A stretch of 64,000 bases of DNA from Impatiens glandulifera (GCF_907164915.1 NC_061868.1:47925689-47989688); one strand, 5' to 3'. Positions 50,301 to 61,018 are shown, numbered from the stretch's first letter. Notes: generated by a model from the letters alone, not told the origin. Made by a program: numbers and translations.

Positions 50301-51781
50301 CGAAACCAACAAAAACTCCCCTTCTTTGGCGATAGTTAAAAAGGAACCTGAAGAATGCATCTCCAGTCTACCACAGCCACTTCAAACCGCCTCGTCATTG
50401 GAGACAGTGAAGAATGAACCTGAAGAAGGCATCTCCAGTCTACTAACGCCATTTCACACCGCCTATTCTTTGGAGATAGTAATGAATGAACCGGAAGAAG
50501 GCATCTCCAGTGTACTACCGCCACTTCAAACTGGCTCTTCTCGTCCAAACATGCGAACGACAGAATGGGTTAAAGCATTGGAATTGCCTACAGCTTTGAA
50601 AACACCACAATTCAATAAAATGTTTAGGGATGACAAGAAACTAACAAACTTTCAGAAGATTTTTGTGGGTTTCGTATTTGCTGGAGGACTTGATCCAAGG
50701 TAATGTTTGCTGCAAATGCTTAATTATTCATAAAAAATAGGAATTGCACACCATCTTGAAAAATGTTTTGCTGTTTCCATGCAGTGAAATGTTATTTATT
50801 GCGGAACACCTATGTCTACACGTGACGCGCGGGGACATGCTCACAATGGCTAATGAAACCTGGGTAGACAGTATGATTATTGATGTTTGGTCATACATTT
50901 TGCACAACCTTTGTAGGAAAAATGTCAAATCTCGTTACAAGAAGATTTTCTACACAACCGTGCTCACCGTAAGTTGTACTAGCACTGTTATTTATCAATT
51001 ATGTTATTCTTGTGAGACTAAAGACTGCTGTAAACAGATTTTTCGTGAAGGTGGGATAACTACGCGAGAAAAATTCAATGACAGGTTCTGTCTAGAAGGT
51101 CGTGCTTTCCAAATTTCAAAAATGGACCTCTGGGAAGTGGACCTCGTAAGTACATCTTTGGCTGTCATACCTTATAATATCATTTACCACTCAGTTCAAA
51201 TCTAATCTTTTCTAATTCTATCCACAGTTGTTTTTCCCAATCATTGATGACAGACATTTCTACCTTGTTTGCTATAACTTCATACAAAGGCAATTTCAAG
51301 TAATTGATAACCGCGAGTCACCTATGCAATCGCCCTTTGAAAGAAGATATAAGAATGCACAAATCTTGGTATGACACTACAATTAAAATTTAAAACAGTT
51401 CAATTTTGGAATTCTAGTAGCACTAAAATACATTACATAATGTTGTTTGTAATGATGTATCAGGATGACTACATTCAACAATATATGAACGACGTAGACC
51501 CCGTTCTTGCTAAAAAGTATGGCGGTTTGGAAAAGACATGTCTGAAATTGCCATGGCAGGATTCAAAGAATTACACTGACTGCGGCATTTATTGCATGAG
51601 ACACATGGAGACGTATGAAGGTGAGGTGAAGGGGTGGAAAACTGGCTTTGGAGTTAAAAGAAATGTAAGGAACCAAATAAGGACATTGAGGATGGAATAT
51701 TGTTGGCGTGTCATTGGCTCGGAGCTCAACAAGGCCAGGAGCGAGGTCTACAATTCCTGCCGTAAATGGATAAGTCAATGA
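47396..51781 (+). pseudogene. MULE Ulp1-peptidase gene B, nine exons, one in-frame stop
   Basis: Exons 47396-47398 (only the ATG), 47487-47551, 47634-48257, 48351-48498, 48592-50699, 50785-50968, 51038-51145, 51228-51368 and 51464-51781 join to 1232 codons plus stop. It is a paralogue of gene A with the same order: VKDIGFGSLLSLGISKC, VLNIPRGELVVAE, FVVFVVSSFL, LCYLDRV, a long linker, then a C48 peptidase with His in DRHFYLVCYN, Asp in QVIDNR, Gln in WQDSKN and Cys in TDCGIYCMRH. The linker holds 13 units of 18 or 20 residues (PPPMAQAKPKTNPIPPLKTT type, 49400-50150). One TAA at 50104-50106 interrupts it; sister units read CAA there, so a C-to-T change is the likely cause. The peptidase exons are otherwise intact. 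Confidence 0.82.
49400..50150 (+). repeat. proline-rich coding minisatellite, 54/60-bp units
   Basis: Thirteen tandem units within the fifth exon of Ulp1 gene B, encoding 18- or 20-residue Pro/Lys/Ala segments. Shared words are CCAATGGCACAAGCCAA, AACCCCATTCCTCCACTCAA and AACCACACCCCCT. Unit types alternate between IIT and LKT endings. Low T content on this strand also leaves the antisense strand open. Confidence 0.9.
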
Positions 51782-52586
51782 TTTAGGAACTGTATACATA
51801 TTGTGTAATTAAATTTTACAAATAATTTTAGTTCACATGAGTACAATAATGTACTCATAGACAGATGGGGTAATTAAACTATTCCTATAATTGTAATGAT
51901 TTATTGTTACAATAAAGAATATGTTGTGTAATTTCAATTCTAAAAAATTGTTACTTCACATCCTCACACTTAGGAACGTGTTTACATGAAGTGTTTTTTT
52001 TATGAAATTTGATTTTCAAATACTTGTTCAATTATGTGTTAAATGAATAAATTAAGTGAAATAAACATGAGCCGCATAAATATTCGCTTCAAACACCTTC
52101 TCTTCATAAAATATGTATGTGAAGCCTCTAATTTCATGAAAGAAATATGAAGAGAATAAATATTCGCCTCTAATACATATTTTCGATGAAGCGAATACAT
52201 ATTCGCCTCACGTTACTGATAATGTAAAGCCACCATCTCATCCATGAGAAGCGGGATGACATGTCATGTCACTGCACTTACGACGACATGTAAATACCAG
52301 TTTCAACATAAAGATCAATTTCATCAGACAAAGATGGTTAGGTTCAAGCGAAAACATCTTCGCCTCAGTATTATGTTTCATTTTCTCAATTTGCAACTAA
52401 AAGGATACTTAATATTAGTTGACTTGGGGCGAATAAATATTCGATTCATATAGGTGTTTGTAATTTTTTAGAAATGAATTAGTGTGGTCATTCATTTGGT
52501 ATTTCATAAAACTTCGCATGCATACATTCGACCTTATTCTTTGTTTCAAATCCAACGTACATACAATACTATATACATATCAGATT
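51782..52586. other. MULE spacer with palindromes, convergent 3' ends
   Basis: Between the ends of Ulp1 gene B and the transposase gene. No coding sequence. Several palindromic words lie here: ATAAATATTCGCTTC (about 52077), GAATAAATATTCGCCTC (52153), GCGAATACATATTCGCC (52192) and GCGAATAAATATTCGATTC (52429). Confidence 0.7.
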
Positions 52587-55192
52587 TCACATGAAACTGG
52601 AATTCGATAGTTGAGATGACAAAAGAACAGTGAACGGAGTATTGGCGTCCATGCTGAAACTTTCGTCCCATTGTTGAGGAGTTGAGAACTGAGGAGTTGT
52701 CGTTGGCATTGCACTTGATGGCTGGAAAGGAAGATCAAATTTATTTAAAAGTATGTTATTATATGAATATTAATAACACAATTATTAGTAAAGAAGGGTA
52801 AGTCAGCAATTTCATACCGGAATATGTGATTCACTAGTTATTCTTGTTGATTTTCGTTTTCTTGAGTTCTTCTCCAGTCCACCTTTCCTTCTCTTACCCG
52901 ACTTTGTTGGCTTCTTAGTTTTCATTCCTTTTGCTTGCACAGGGGCACCCTCGGCCGAACGTGATAAACCGGTTGGTGGAGTTTGCATATTTAAACTCTC
53001 CTGCAATTTTTTATCCACAAACGTGCACTGGCTCAGCATGATTTCTTTGACATGATTGTAAGTGTCATCTCTTTCGGCTGCCTTGTTAAATAAATGCATG
53101 GACAACCCACACAAATCTCTGTATCTTATGTTATGAAGCTCACTCGGATCAACATTAGTACTGTCCACGGTTGGATCAGTTCCAAATATTCCATCTTTGG
53201 CTGTTCTTGTCCACCTCTTCAATATCAACGCCGGAGGAATCTTCAACACGTCAATCGTTGTGAAAATCTTTAGGATGTGAGCACATAAAATCCCTCCAAA
53301 TTCAAATTTACAGCAGCTACACTCGATATTCTTATCGTCATTCTTATGAACTGTAACTGTATGAGAGCATCTCCTAGTGTGGGGTGTTACCTTGTATTTT
53401 CTGTGTGTGTCAACATCCTCTAACATTTCAACACCACAATCATGCGACATAAACCATTGTTGTTCAAAGCACTTAAAGACCTCTGGGGTGTAAACTTTGC
53501 AGGCATCCTTTAAGATCAAAACTGGATAGTTAAGACTTGGTTGGCTGGTAATTGATTTGAAATCAGCCTTCAACACATCATATCTTCTTTCATCAAGTAG
53601 TCTTTCAAAGTGTTTGAAAAATTCTAAAAACTTGTGTTTGTAGGAGCAGTACCTTTTCAACATACTGTTCATACTCTCACTTCTCTGTGTTGTCGTCATA
53701 TCAGCACAAAACATTTGTCGTCCATACACTAATGCCCACTTTCGCCTGATGCTAAACATGCGTTTCAACCAATCGTTGTTTTCAAGCCCGTAGTTTGTCA
53801 ACATTTGATTCCAAGCTTCAACAAACTCTATCTCTTCTTCAAAATCATATATACACGAAGAAAAATCCTTAGAAAAATCTCTGAAATTATGGAACACCGA
53901 GCTAAGATGTATGGCTGCATTTTGAAATATGTGCCAAATACAGAGACGATGATTTGTTTCGGGCCATTGAGACGCCAAGGCCTTAGCCATGGCCGCGTCT
54001 TGATCTGTAAGAATGGTTTTTGGTTTTTTCCCATGCATAGCTTTGGTGAAAGTCTCAAACAACCAATCAAAAGTCATCGCAGTTTCATCGTATAATAGAG
54101 CTGCTCCAAAAAGAATTGATTGTTTGTGATGATTGACACCTACAAAAAGCGCAACTGGACGACCTTCATTATTCTTCTTGTATGTGGTGTCAAAACTGAC
54201 CACGTCTCCGAAGTATGAATAATCGGACCGCATGTTGGAATCACACCAAAAAATATTCGTTATCAAATCGTCCGCATCAAGTTGAAAAGCATTATAAAAA
54301 CCAGGATCATTGGATTGTTTGTTCTGCAAATACTCTAATACACCCCCTGTTTCCCCAAAATTACACTCTCTGGTTCTTTTCGTGCGCAGGTAATTTTTGT
54401 AATCCTCAGGAAGAAAACCTAGATTCTCCCTTCCACCGATTTGTTTAGACATTAGAGCATGTGATGACTTAGGAGGAATTCCCACGTTAGTGGCCATCTC
54501 GATATGTAAGCCTGCAACTGCAGAAATATTCCTATGGCATCTATACAGGTGAGTTTTCTTTGGACTTGCAAGAGGATGACTATGATCACTAATAAAATTT
54601 ACCACTTGGAACTTTCCATTGTCTGCACGCTTTATCCTCAATTTCGCTTCACAACAGAACCGAGTCACAGAACGTCTACGTTTCACATAGACATCACGTT
54701 TGTCCTTTCCCCGTTCACCCTGTGCACTACAACAAAAAACTCTATCCAGTATTTTACCCTCCTTGTCTACATGTTTTGAACTGCGCCTTATACCAAATCC
54801 TATTAGTTTAGCGTATGCTAAGTAGAATACGTAGCCTTCTTCTTCACTCTCAAATTCTCTACCTAAAAGTGGAATTAAGTTGGATTCGATGTCCTCCAAA
54901 GGTTGGCCGTTTCCATCGAAATTCAATTGACGACGACAAGTAGCAGATTCGCTGTTCAGTTTGAACAAGTGGAAAATAAAGGTTTGTAGATTATTGGAAA
55001 ATGAAAACAATATAAGCGAAGAATGCTTCACTTCAACAGTATGAAGAATGTAATATTAGGAGAATATAGTTTCGCTTCATAAGATATTATCTCATAATGT
55101 AGTAGTGAAGAGATCTTCGCTTACATGTGCACTACAAAAATTGGAGAAGTTAAAAAATGTTACCTTAAATCAATAATATCATTCTCGTCCAT
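52587..55192 (-). CDS. FAR1-type Mutator-like transposase (mudrA class)
   Basis: Three exons, 55192-55164, 54951-52818 and 52721-52587, join to 765 codons plus stop. The protein mobilises the element by binding its ends and cutting with a DDE-type nuclease. A FAR1 DNA-binding domain with Cys/His zinc ligands (VFCCSAQG, RFCCEAKL, SDHSHP) is followed by the MULE transposase domain: Asp in DVVSFDTTYK, Asp in KTILTDQDAAMAKA, CIWHIFQN, and Glu in TQRSESMNSML. A SWIM zinc finger (CSCCKFEFGGILCAHILK) and a basic tail with KKPTKSGKRRKGG, a likely nuclear signal, complete the order. It is intact. Very short first coding exons, also seen in the neighbouring genes, make the exact start less certain. Domesticated FAR1/FHY3 proteins share this layout, but its place inside the TIRs marks this one as the element's own. 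Confidence 0.92.
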
Positions 55193-55887
55193 ATCATTCT
55201 CGCTGATACGTATTCCTTCCTGATAATCAAAAAGAACATGACCTTTTCATGTCGATGATTCAAAAAACATAGAAAAGGTTGGGAAGAAAAGTAAAGGAGG
55301 TATAGATGACATTCAAAAACAAACCATTTTATAATTTAGGAAGACGGATTGATATTATAATGAAGTCTCCGGCGAAGGAGAGGTCGATGGTAGACAATGT
55401 AGTATAACTCCGGCGAAGAAATGGTCGTACAGTAGAGAGAGAGAAGAGTACAAAGTTGTCTAGCTTAGCAGCATGGCTTGCTGCATGCAGCATTTAATGA
55501 AACCTGTGTTAGGTGGCGGTGAGGTGACTTGTTAAAAAAATTATTTCATTTTAATAATTAAATGACAAAAATTATTATGAAATTAAATTAATAAATCAAT
55601 CAATCAATCAGTAAGCGAAGATTTCTTCACATTATTGTTTTGACAATTGTTTCACAAATATTATTTTGACAGTAGTTTTAAAAAATATTAATTATTTATC
55701 AAATTTATACTTCAATTTATACAGTATTTGTTAATGTTTCAAGATTTAGTTAAATATAAGGCTGATGTTTAAAAAAAAAACAATTCGAAGAACAAAAAAC
55801 ATAATTCTGAAATCAAATATGACATTGAATTTTCAAGAATGCAAAATATTCAAATATTAAGTAAAAAATTAAACCAACACATGTCTA

Positions 55888-57058
55888 TTACAAAAACAAA
55901 GGCTGCAAATCACAAGCAGCAATGGATTCTAGCAAGCTTGTGTGAGGAACACCAAACACATCCAAATATGTCTTCAGAGGATTCTCTGCCTCAAATACCC
56001 AAACAAGTTCATTAACATCGTGCCTAGACTTGTCGTATACAACTATAGTTTTGTCGTCCTCGGGCTCGACAAATGGATTCTCCATTTCTTTAGTTGTACC
56101 TCCTCCAGCAATTACAAACCCCATAAGATCAAGTTTGTAAGCCGGGATGAATTCCCCTGCAAATATGAAGGTGTAACTGTCGAAGAGTTTGGGCAGCTGA
56201 AAGAAAATACAATACATTATTAGTAATGATGGACAATTGAATATCATATGGAGGAGGGAATAAGACAAAACTTACATTGTTCAAATAACGCATTCTGCCA
56301 GCTCTTGGACCGCCCACAGTCCCATGATTATCTCGCTGCACCTCGTATGGTTCCTCGTCCACGTAACAGTTAAATCTGATTGATGATTTTATCCCTGTAT
56401 AAAAGCAATAGGTGTTTTTAGTTTCATATATGTGAAAATGAATATTGAGTTAACAGTAAAGGGTTAAGAATAACAGAGTCTCACAATCAATGGTAAGGAC
56501 CCAACTCCCGTTCAATATGCCCTTCAATACTTTGATAGTGCGACCGCATCCACCATTAGAATCGGTGGATGCTATGACGTGGGTAACATCGTCTCGCCAC
56601 CTCATTGACACCGTGGCACCACATGTGTTAGCATATTGTTGCATCAAGTGCTGTTTAAGAACAATCATAAATATTTCAGTTAAACAGGATGAAAACTTAA
56701 ACAATATGGAAAAAAAAAAGGGAGAAATGTAACGAAGAGTACTATCTCTTCACTTGTTAATTGATTTGGGCATAAAATCCAATCTTTGCCAAAGTTTTGG
56801 ACGGATGCTGAGGCAGCCTGCACGTGCATGAAAAAAAAAACGGTCTTTGTGAGTATGTACTAGGGTTTCAGGGAAATAATATCACAAAACACAACACTAG
56901 GTAAGTTTTCCTAAATAACATTGATTTACAGTCAAGGTAACATTTTGAGAGTAGGGTTTCCAAAAGATTAAAGAGACAACAACATCACATAACAGAATCT
57001 AGTGTAGTAGTTCCATAATCCTAAATATTAAAAGCTACTAGTCAGGAATACGTACCAT
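55888..57058 (-). CDS. tandem BRCT-domain protein, BRCA1/BARD1-like, carried by the MULE
   Basis: Five exons, 57058-57056 (ATG only), 56817-56743, 56650-56485, 56394-56276 and 56196-55888, join to 223 codons plus stop with GT-AG borders throughout. BRCT 1 runs from FGKDWILCPNQLT through DDVTHVIASTDSNGGCGRT and KVLKGILNGSWVLTIDW. The inter-repeat part has GGPRAGRMRYLN. BRCT 2 has LPKLFDSYTFIFAGEFIPAY, DLMGFVIAGGG and a final SLLESIAACDLQPLF. This is the wording of the C-terminus of plant BRCA1/BARD1, which binds phosphoproteins in homologous DNA repair. RING, PHD and central regions are absent. Opposite the human phosphate-binding Ser-Gly I read Asn-Gln, while the Lys of RTIK remains; this alignment is by eye. 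I infer capture of a host gene segment, kept open. Confidence 0.85.
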
Positions 57059-57394
57059 TGTGGAGTCGTGAAGATGTGGATTCAGGTTCGGTCGACGGGG
57101 AGCCGGTTACGAATCGCCGTGAAAAGGAGGCAGGAAGAGATAGAGATGAATCGGGCGGAAATGATAATAAAATAATCATATTAGGGGGTATATATATTCA
57201 TGTAACCGGGGCGAACATGTCTTCTTCCGAAAAGCGACTATTCATTCCATGTAACATGACACAGGGACTAGGGGCGAATAAGTGTTCTCTCGAGAAGGGA
57301 CTATTCAATCCATTTTACATGGAACATGGTCTAGGCGAACAAATGTTCTTTTCCAGCGAAAAAATTGAAATAAAGAAAAAAAAGTAATGAATTA
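57059..57394. other. MULE noncoding region upstream of the BRCT gene
   Basis: No gene. Three related words occur in series (GGGCGAACATGTCTTC about 57209, GGGCGAATAAGTGTTC about 57273, GGCGAACAAATGTTC about 57335), spaced by about 63 bp, each next to a CATGTAACATG or TTTACATGG word. They sit where promoter elements of the minus-strand BRCT gene would be. Confidence 0.55.
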
Positions 57395-58220
57395 ATTGAA
57401 GCAAATATATCTTCGCTCCAGAGAGTCTCCAGGCAAAAAAAAAGAAATAAAAAAAAAATAGGAAAAAAAAACTAGCCGGTAATTGAGGCGAAGATTTGTT
57501 CGGTTGCTGTATGTCATCTTCAATTAATTGAATTAATATTTAATAAACGGAAATATAAAATCCATGTAATTTTGGTGTTCACATAAACGGGTAAGTGTCT
57601 TTACATGGTAGTCAAGCGGTCTTCTCATGGGTGGGTAGGGGGGTTTTACATGAGGTTTTTATTAGAATGAATTGAAGCAAATATATCTTCGCTCCAGAGA
57701 GTCTCCAGGCAAAAAAAAAGAAATAAAAAAAAATAGGAAAAAAAAACTAGCCGGTAATTGAGGCGAAGATTTGTTCGGTTGCTGCATGTCATCTTCAATT
57801 AATTGAATTAATATTTAATAAACGGAAATATAAAATCCATGTAATTTTGGTGTTCACATAAACGGGTAAGTGTCTTTACATGGTAGTCAAGCGGTCTTCT
57901 CATGGGTGGGTAGGGGGGTTTTACATGAGGTTTTTATTAGAATGAATTGAAGCAAATATATCTTCGCTCCAGAGAGTCTCCAGGCAAAAAAAAAAAATAA
58001 AAAAAAAATATGAAAAAAAACCTAGCCCGTAATTGAGGCGAAGATTTGTTCGGTTGCTGCATGTCATCTTCAATTAATTGAATTAATATTTAATAAACGG
58101 AAATATAAAATCCATGTAATTTTGGTCTTCACATAGACGGGTAAGTGTCTTTACATGGTAGTCAAGCGGTCTTCTCATGGGTGGGTAGGTGGGTTTTACA
58201 TGAGGTTTTTATTAGAATGA
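57395..58220 (-). repeat. right subterminal array, three units of about 275 bp
   Basis: Units beginning ATTGAAGCAAATATATCTTC start at 57395, 57671 and 57946, and a fourth partial at 58221 merges into the terminal inverted repeat. The units are nearly identical, differing mainly in A-run length and a few bases, so the array is recently homogenised. It is the inverted counterpart of the left array at 36748-37600. Confidence 0.9.
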
Positions 58221-58742
58221 ATTGAAGCAAATATATCTTCGCTCCAGAGAGTCTCGAGGCAAAAAAAATGAAATAAAAAAAATAAAAAAAAAAATCCAAG
58301 AAAATAAAAGATTGAATTACTTGAAGCGAATATTATATCGCTGCCTGTGTTATTTAATAAATTAAATTAATATTTAAAAAACGTAAATATAATATGACTG
58401 TCAATTCGGTCTTTACATGGACGTGTAAGTGTATTTTCATGAACGGCAGGCGTTCTTCTCATGGGTGGGTATGCGGGGTTTACATGAGGGTCATGGCAAC
58501 GGGCGTGTAGATCAGAGCGAAGATATCTTATCTGGGTATTATCTGAATATTATATTATTTCCTGGCGTTAACGGGCGCTTCCGTTAACGGCGTCTTGTGT
58601 GAACCCGGGCCTAAACCCGGATTCCGGATTCTCCCTCCCTCCGTCTCCTGCCCAGATTGATTTATTATTAAATTAATAATGCTGCAATCTGATTGGTGCG
58701 CCACAGGGGAACACGGCAATCGGTAGCAGAAGATCTGAACTA
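58221..58742 (-). repeat. right terminal inverted repeat of the giant MULE
   Basis: Pairs with 36250-36776. It contains GTTAACGGGCGCTTCCGTTA, the CCGGATTCCGGATTCTCC block and TTGGTGCGCCACAGGGGAAC before ending GATCTGAACTA. Confidence 0.88.
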
Positions 58743-58751
58743 CCTAACAAT
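58743..58751. repeat. right 9-bp target-site duplication of the giant MULE
   Basis: CCTAACAAT, identical to 36241-36249. Confidence 0.88.
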
Positions 58752-60015
58752 AGGGGACTAGGGGTTGTTGTATAGGACAAAGGGTTGGAGAGATAATAGG
58801 GAATATTCATTACAATATTATTTTTCATTAATAAACAAATGTGGCAATGTAGAAGAAAAAGATAATAACAATAAGATGCTCAATAACAAATGTGATTGCA
58901 CTAATTGGGGTAGTGTGGGGGCAATATTGATTATCAATAATGATTAAGTCGGGGCTTATTCCCTTAACTGTTAAACACAAAATAGTTCAAATTAATTTGA
59001 AGTTATCAAATTATAATATTAGATTTTGTTATCCAAGCAAGTAATTTTTTTTTATAAAACTATATATTTATTTAATCCACTCTAGACATTTACTTTTTTC
59101 TCATAATCCATTTATTATTACCTCATTTGAACCAAAAGATTATTTTATTATTATTATTATTATTATTGAATTTAAGTTATGGTATTTTAGTTTGATTTAT
59201 AGTAGCATACTAAGTATTAGTAAGCTCATTTGTAAGCACACCATTTGATGCAAGTCTTTTGGAAATTTTCAGTAATAGAATGTATACCAGTGAACACAAA
59301 AATTAAATTCAAGAAAGAATATCTATGTAGGAGTTCAGGTGGGTTGAAGTATATCTCGAATTTTTTTTACGGTTAAAATGTGATATTACCCTTAATTTAA
59401 AAAAAATTAATATAATTCATTATTTTGTTTATTCAATTATTAAAAAATGGTAAAATTTACCTTTATTAACTCGTTTTATCTAATTTTTTTTAATATTTAT
59501 TTAAACTTATCCTAATTTTTTTTAAACCCACCTCACTCTACCATTTGGGTGTCCCTACTATTAAAAAAAAAAAAACTACTAATAATAATATAAAAAAATC
59601 GAAATCTATGCCCTTGTTCTTCTTCTTAGATGCTCCCCATTTGGATTCTTAGCTTTAGGAACAAGCTAATTCATTGAATTTGTTCATAGCTTATCTTTTC
59701 TAGTTATGGGTTATTAAACTAAAATAAAAAGAGGTCCTAGATTGAAACAAGTATTAATAGATGACAAGTGTGAAAACAGGTGTAGAAAATAGTAACAGTT
59801 GATACTAAGATATAATATAATATATTGAATGGATTACTTAATGATCAATTCATCCAATATTATTATAATTAATATTTGACAGAAGCCGTTGGGAAGGGTA
59901 AATAAGGAAAGCCAAATAAAAAGAATAGTGAACATAAAGCTTAACGATAACGCCAAGATACTGAAGTCCCTCTTTATCTCTCTCTCTCTCTCTCCTCATC
60001 TCTCTCAGTGTCAAA
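58752..60015. other. intergenic, promoter region of the next gene at its right end
   Basis: AT-rich with an ATT microsatellite near 59148-59167; no gene. A CTCTCTCTCT tract at 59976-59993 lies just before the ATG at 60016 and is probably leader sequence. Confidence 0.55.
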
Positions 60016-60659
60016 ATGCAGAGGCAGTCTCTCGGCTCACCGGTGGCGAAGCTCCATCTCCATGCCAATGGAGGAGGAGTAACGGAAGGAAGTCCTGTCA
60101 AAGAAGACCAGAAGCGAAAGGATATAATATCGTGTTTGCTTACCGCCGACGAGGACGAGAATAAATCGCAAAAGCTTCACAAGCCGTCGACAACTAAGCC
60201 GGAGAAGTTCATACATCTGATTCCTCTTCTCACCGTCATATGCTTTCTCGTTCTTTATCTTTCCTCTCATGATCCATCTCAAAAAGGTACGTAAGTAAAT
60301 TGAAGGCCTATCTATACCTTTTCTATATTCAGCAGCAAGCAAAGCATCTGATTCTCTCAATTTTCTGCTATTATTTTTCAGATTTGGCTCAGTTCAATGG
60401 ATTTCACCAGCTGTTGTTGAAGCCTACAGGTATAAACAATGACAAGCTAGAACAATGCAATTAGTTAATTAAAATGAATTTCATCAATCGTGATTTGTTA
60501 TATATAGATTCAACGGAGATTGACGATTTCGGACGAGTTCTGGAGGAGAACGGCAAGAGCGGCGATGTACTGGAGATTCGAAGTGTTAGGAACCTTCAAG
60601 AGCTTGGAAGACATGATCATCGCCGCCGTCACCGGAAAATCAAAATCGACGGTTTCTAG
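60016..60659 (+). CDS. small single-pass membrane protein of unknown function, three exons
   Basis: Exons 60016-60286, 60382-60429 and 60508-60659 join to 156 codons plus stop. A hydrophilic N-terminus (MQRQSLGSPVAKLH, then charged DEDENKSQK) leads to PEKFIHLIPLLTVICFLVLY (about residues 62-81), a single membrane helix, and then SHDPSQKDLAQFNGF. The C-terminal part is short, with acidic DSTEIDDFGR and a basic tail HDHRRRHRKIK. I have a sense that plants conserve this layout but cannot name a function. The type II orientation (N-terminus in cytosol) is a guess. The copia element ends about 200 bp downstream, so its LTR may influence polyadenylation. Confidence 0.78.
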
Positions 60660-60853
60660 CTACTGCACATTCTCTCTGCTCGTTAATGTAATTGCTTGCT
60701 GTGTATAATTAATGATTTCATACATTCAAGATGCTGATCAATTAATTTGGACTTTCTTATTATTAATTACTATCATCATCATCGGAGATCATTACCAAGA
60801 TTACTATGAATTGATGATGATGATGAAATTTGAAGCTAATTAACATGCGCCTC

Positions 60854-61018
60854 TGATAGAGATTAATCCCATGGTTATTATTGATAAACAATGTTACAAT
60901 ATATACTAGTCAAAAGACTCTTAATAAGGTAAACCACTAATCTAGGAATCTAAACAAGGTAACCCACTAATCTAGGAATCTAAACAAGGTAACAAGATAT
61001 ATACAATATACTAATACA
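60854..61018 (-). repeat. putative short 3' LTR of the copia element
   Basis: On the element strand the pol frame runs into a GCGGGGG purine tract followed by TGTATTAGTATATTG; the TG to CA unit would end at TCTCTATCA (60854), giving about 165 bp. It contains a doubled 37-bp word (CCACTAATCTAGGAATCTAA and following). The 5' LTR is outside the window, so the borders are not confirmed. Confidence 0.5.

Larger units (their letters stand above)
36250..58742. mobile_element. 22.5-kb Mutator-like element with Ulp1, BRCT and mobile-domain genes
   Basis: The two ends mirror each other for about 0.5 kb: the left begins AGTTCAGATGTTCTGCTACC (36251) and the right, read inward, AGTTCAGATCTTCTGCTACC (ending 58741). 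Inward of these come tandem arrays of a shared 267-276-bp unit. A perfect 9-bp duplication flanks the whole. It contains a FAR1-type transposase gene, two Ulp1-peptidase genes, a plant-mobile-domain-like gene and a BRCT gene, with introns. Ulp1-carrying MULEs are established (Kaonashi elements in Arabidopsis); the size and the BRCT gene are unusual. The target-site duplication and paired ends show that it moved as one unit. Confidence 0.9.

Noticed and set aside
48597..50360. 587-codon open frame on the minus strand, Gly/Val/Cys-rich
   Set aside because: It lies antisense to the proline-rich minisatellite of Ulp1 gene B; the repeat composition keeps the strand free of stops. It has no domain and crosses intron-free coding sequence of a supported gene.
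57058..57387. 109-codon plus-strand frame upstream of the BRCT gene
   Set aside because: It overlaps the BRCT start region in antisense, contains repeated palindrome words and shows no domain.
57395..58220. Regular direct repeats that could suggest a CRISPR-like array
   Set aside because: Units of 275 bp with no unique spacers in a plant transposon end; it is a subterminal tandem array.
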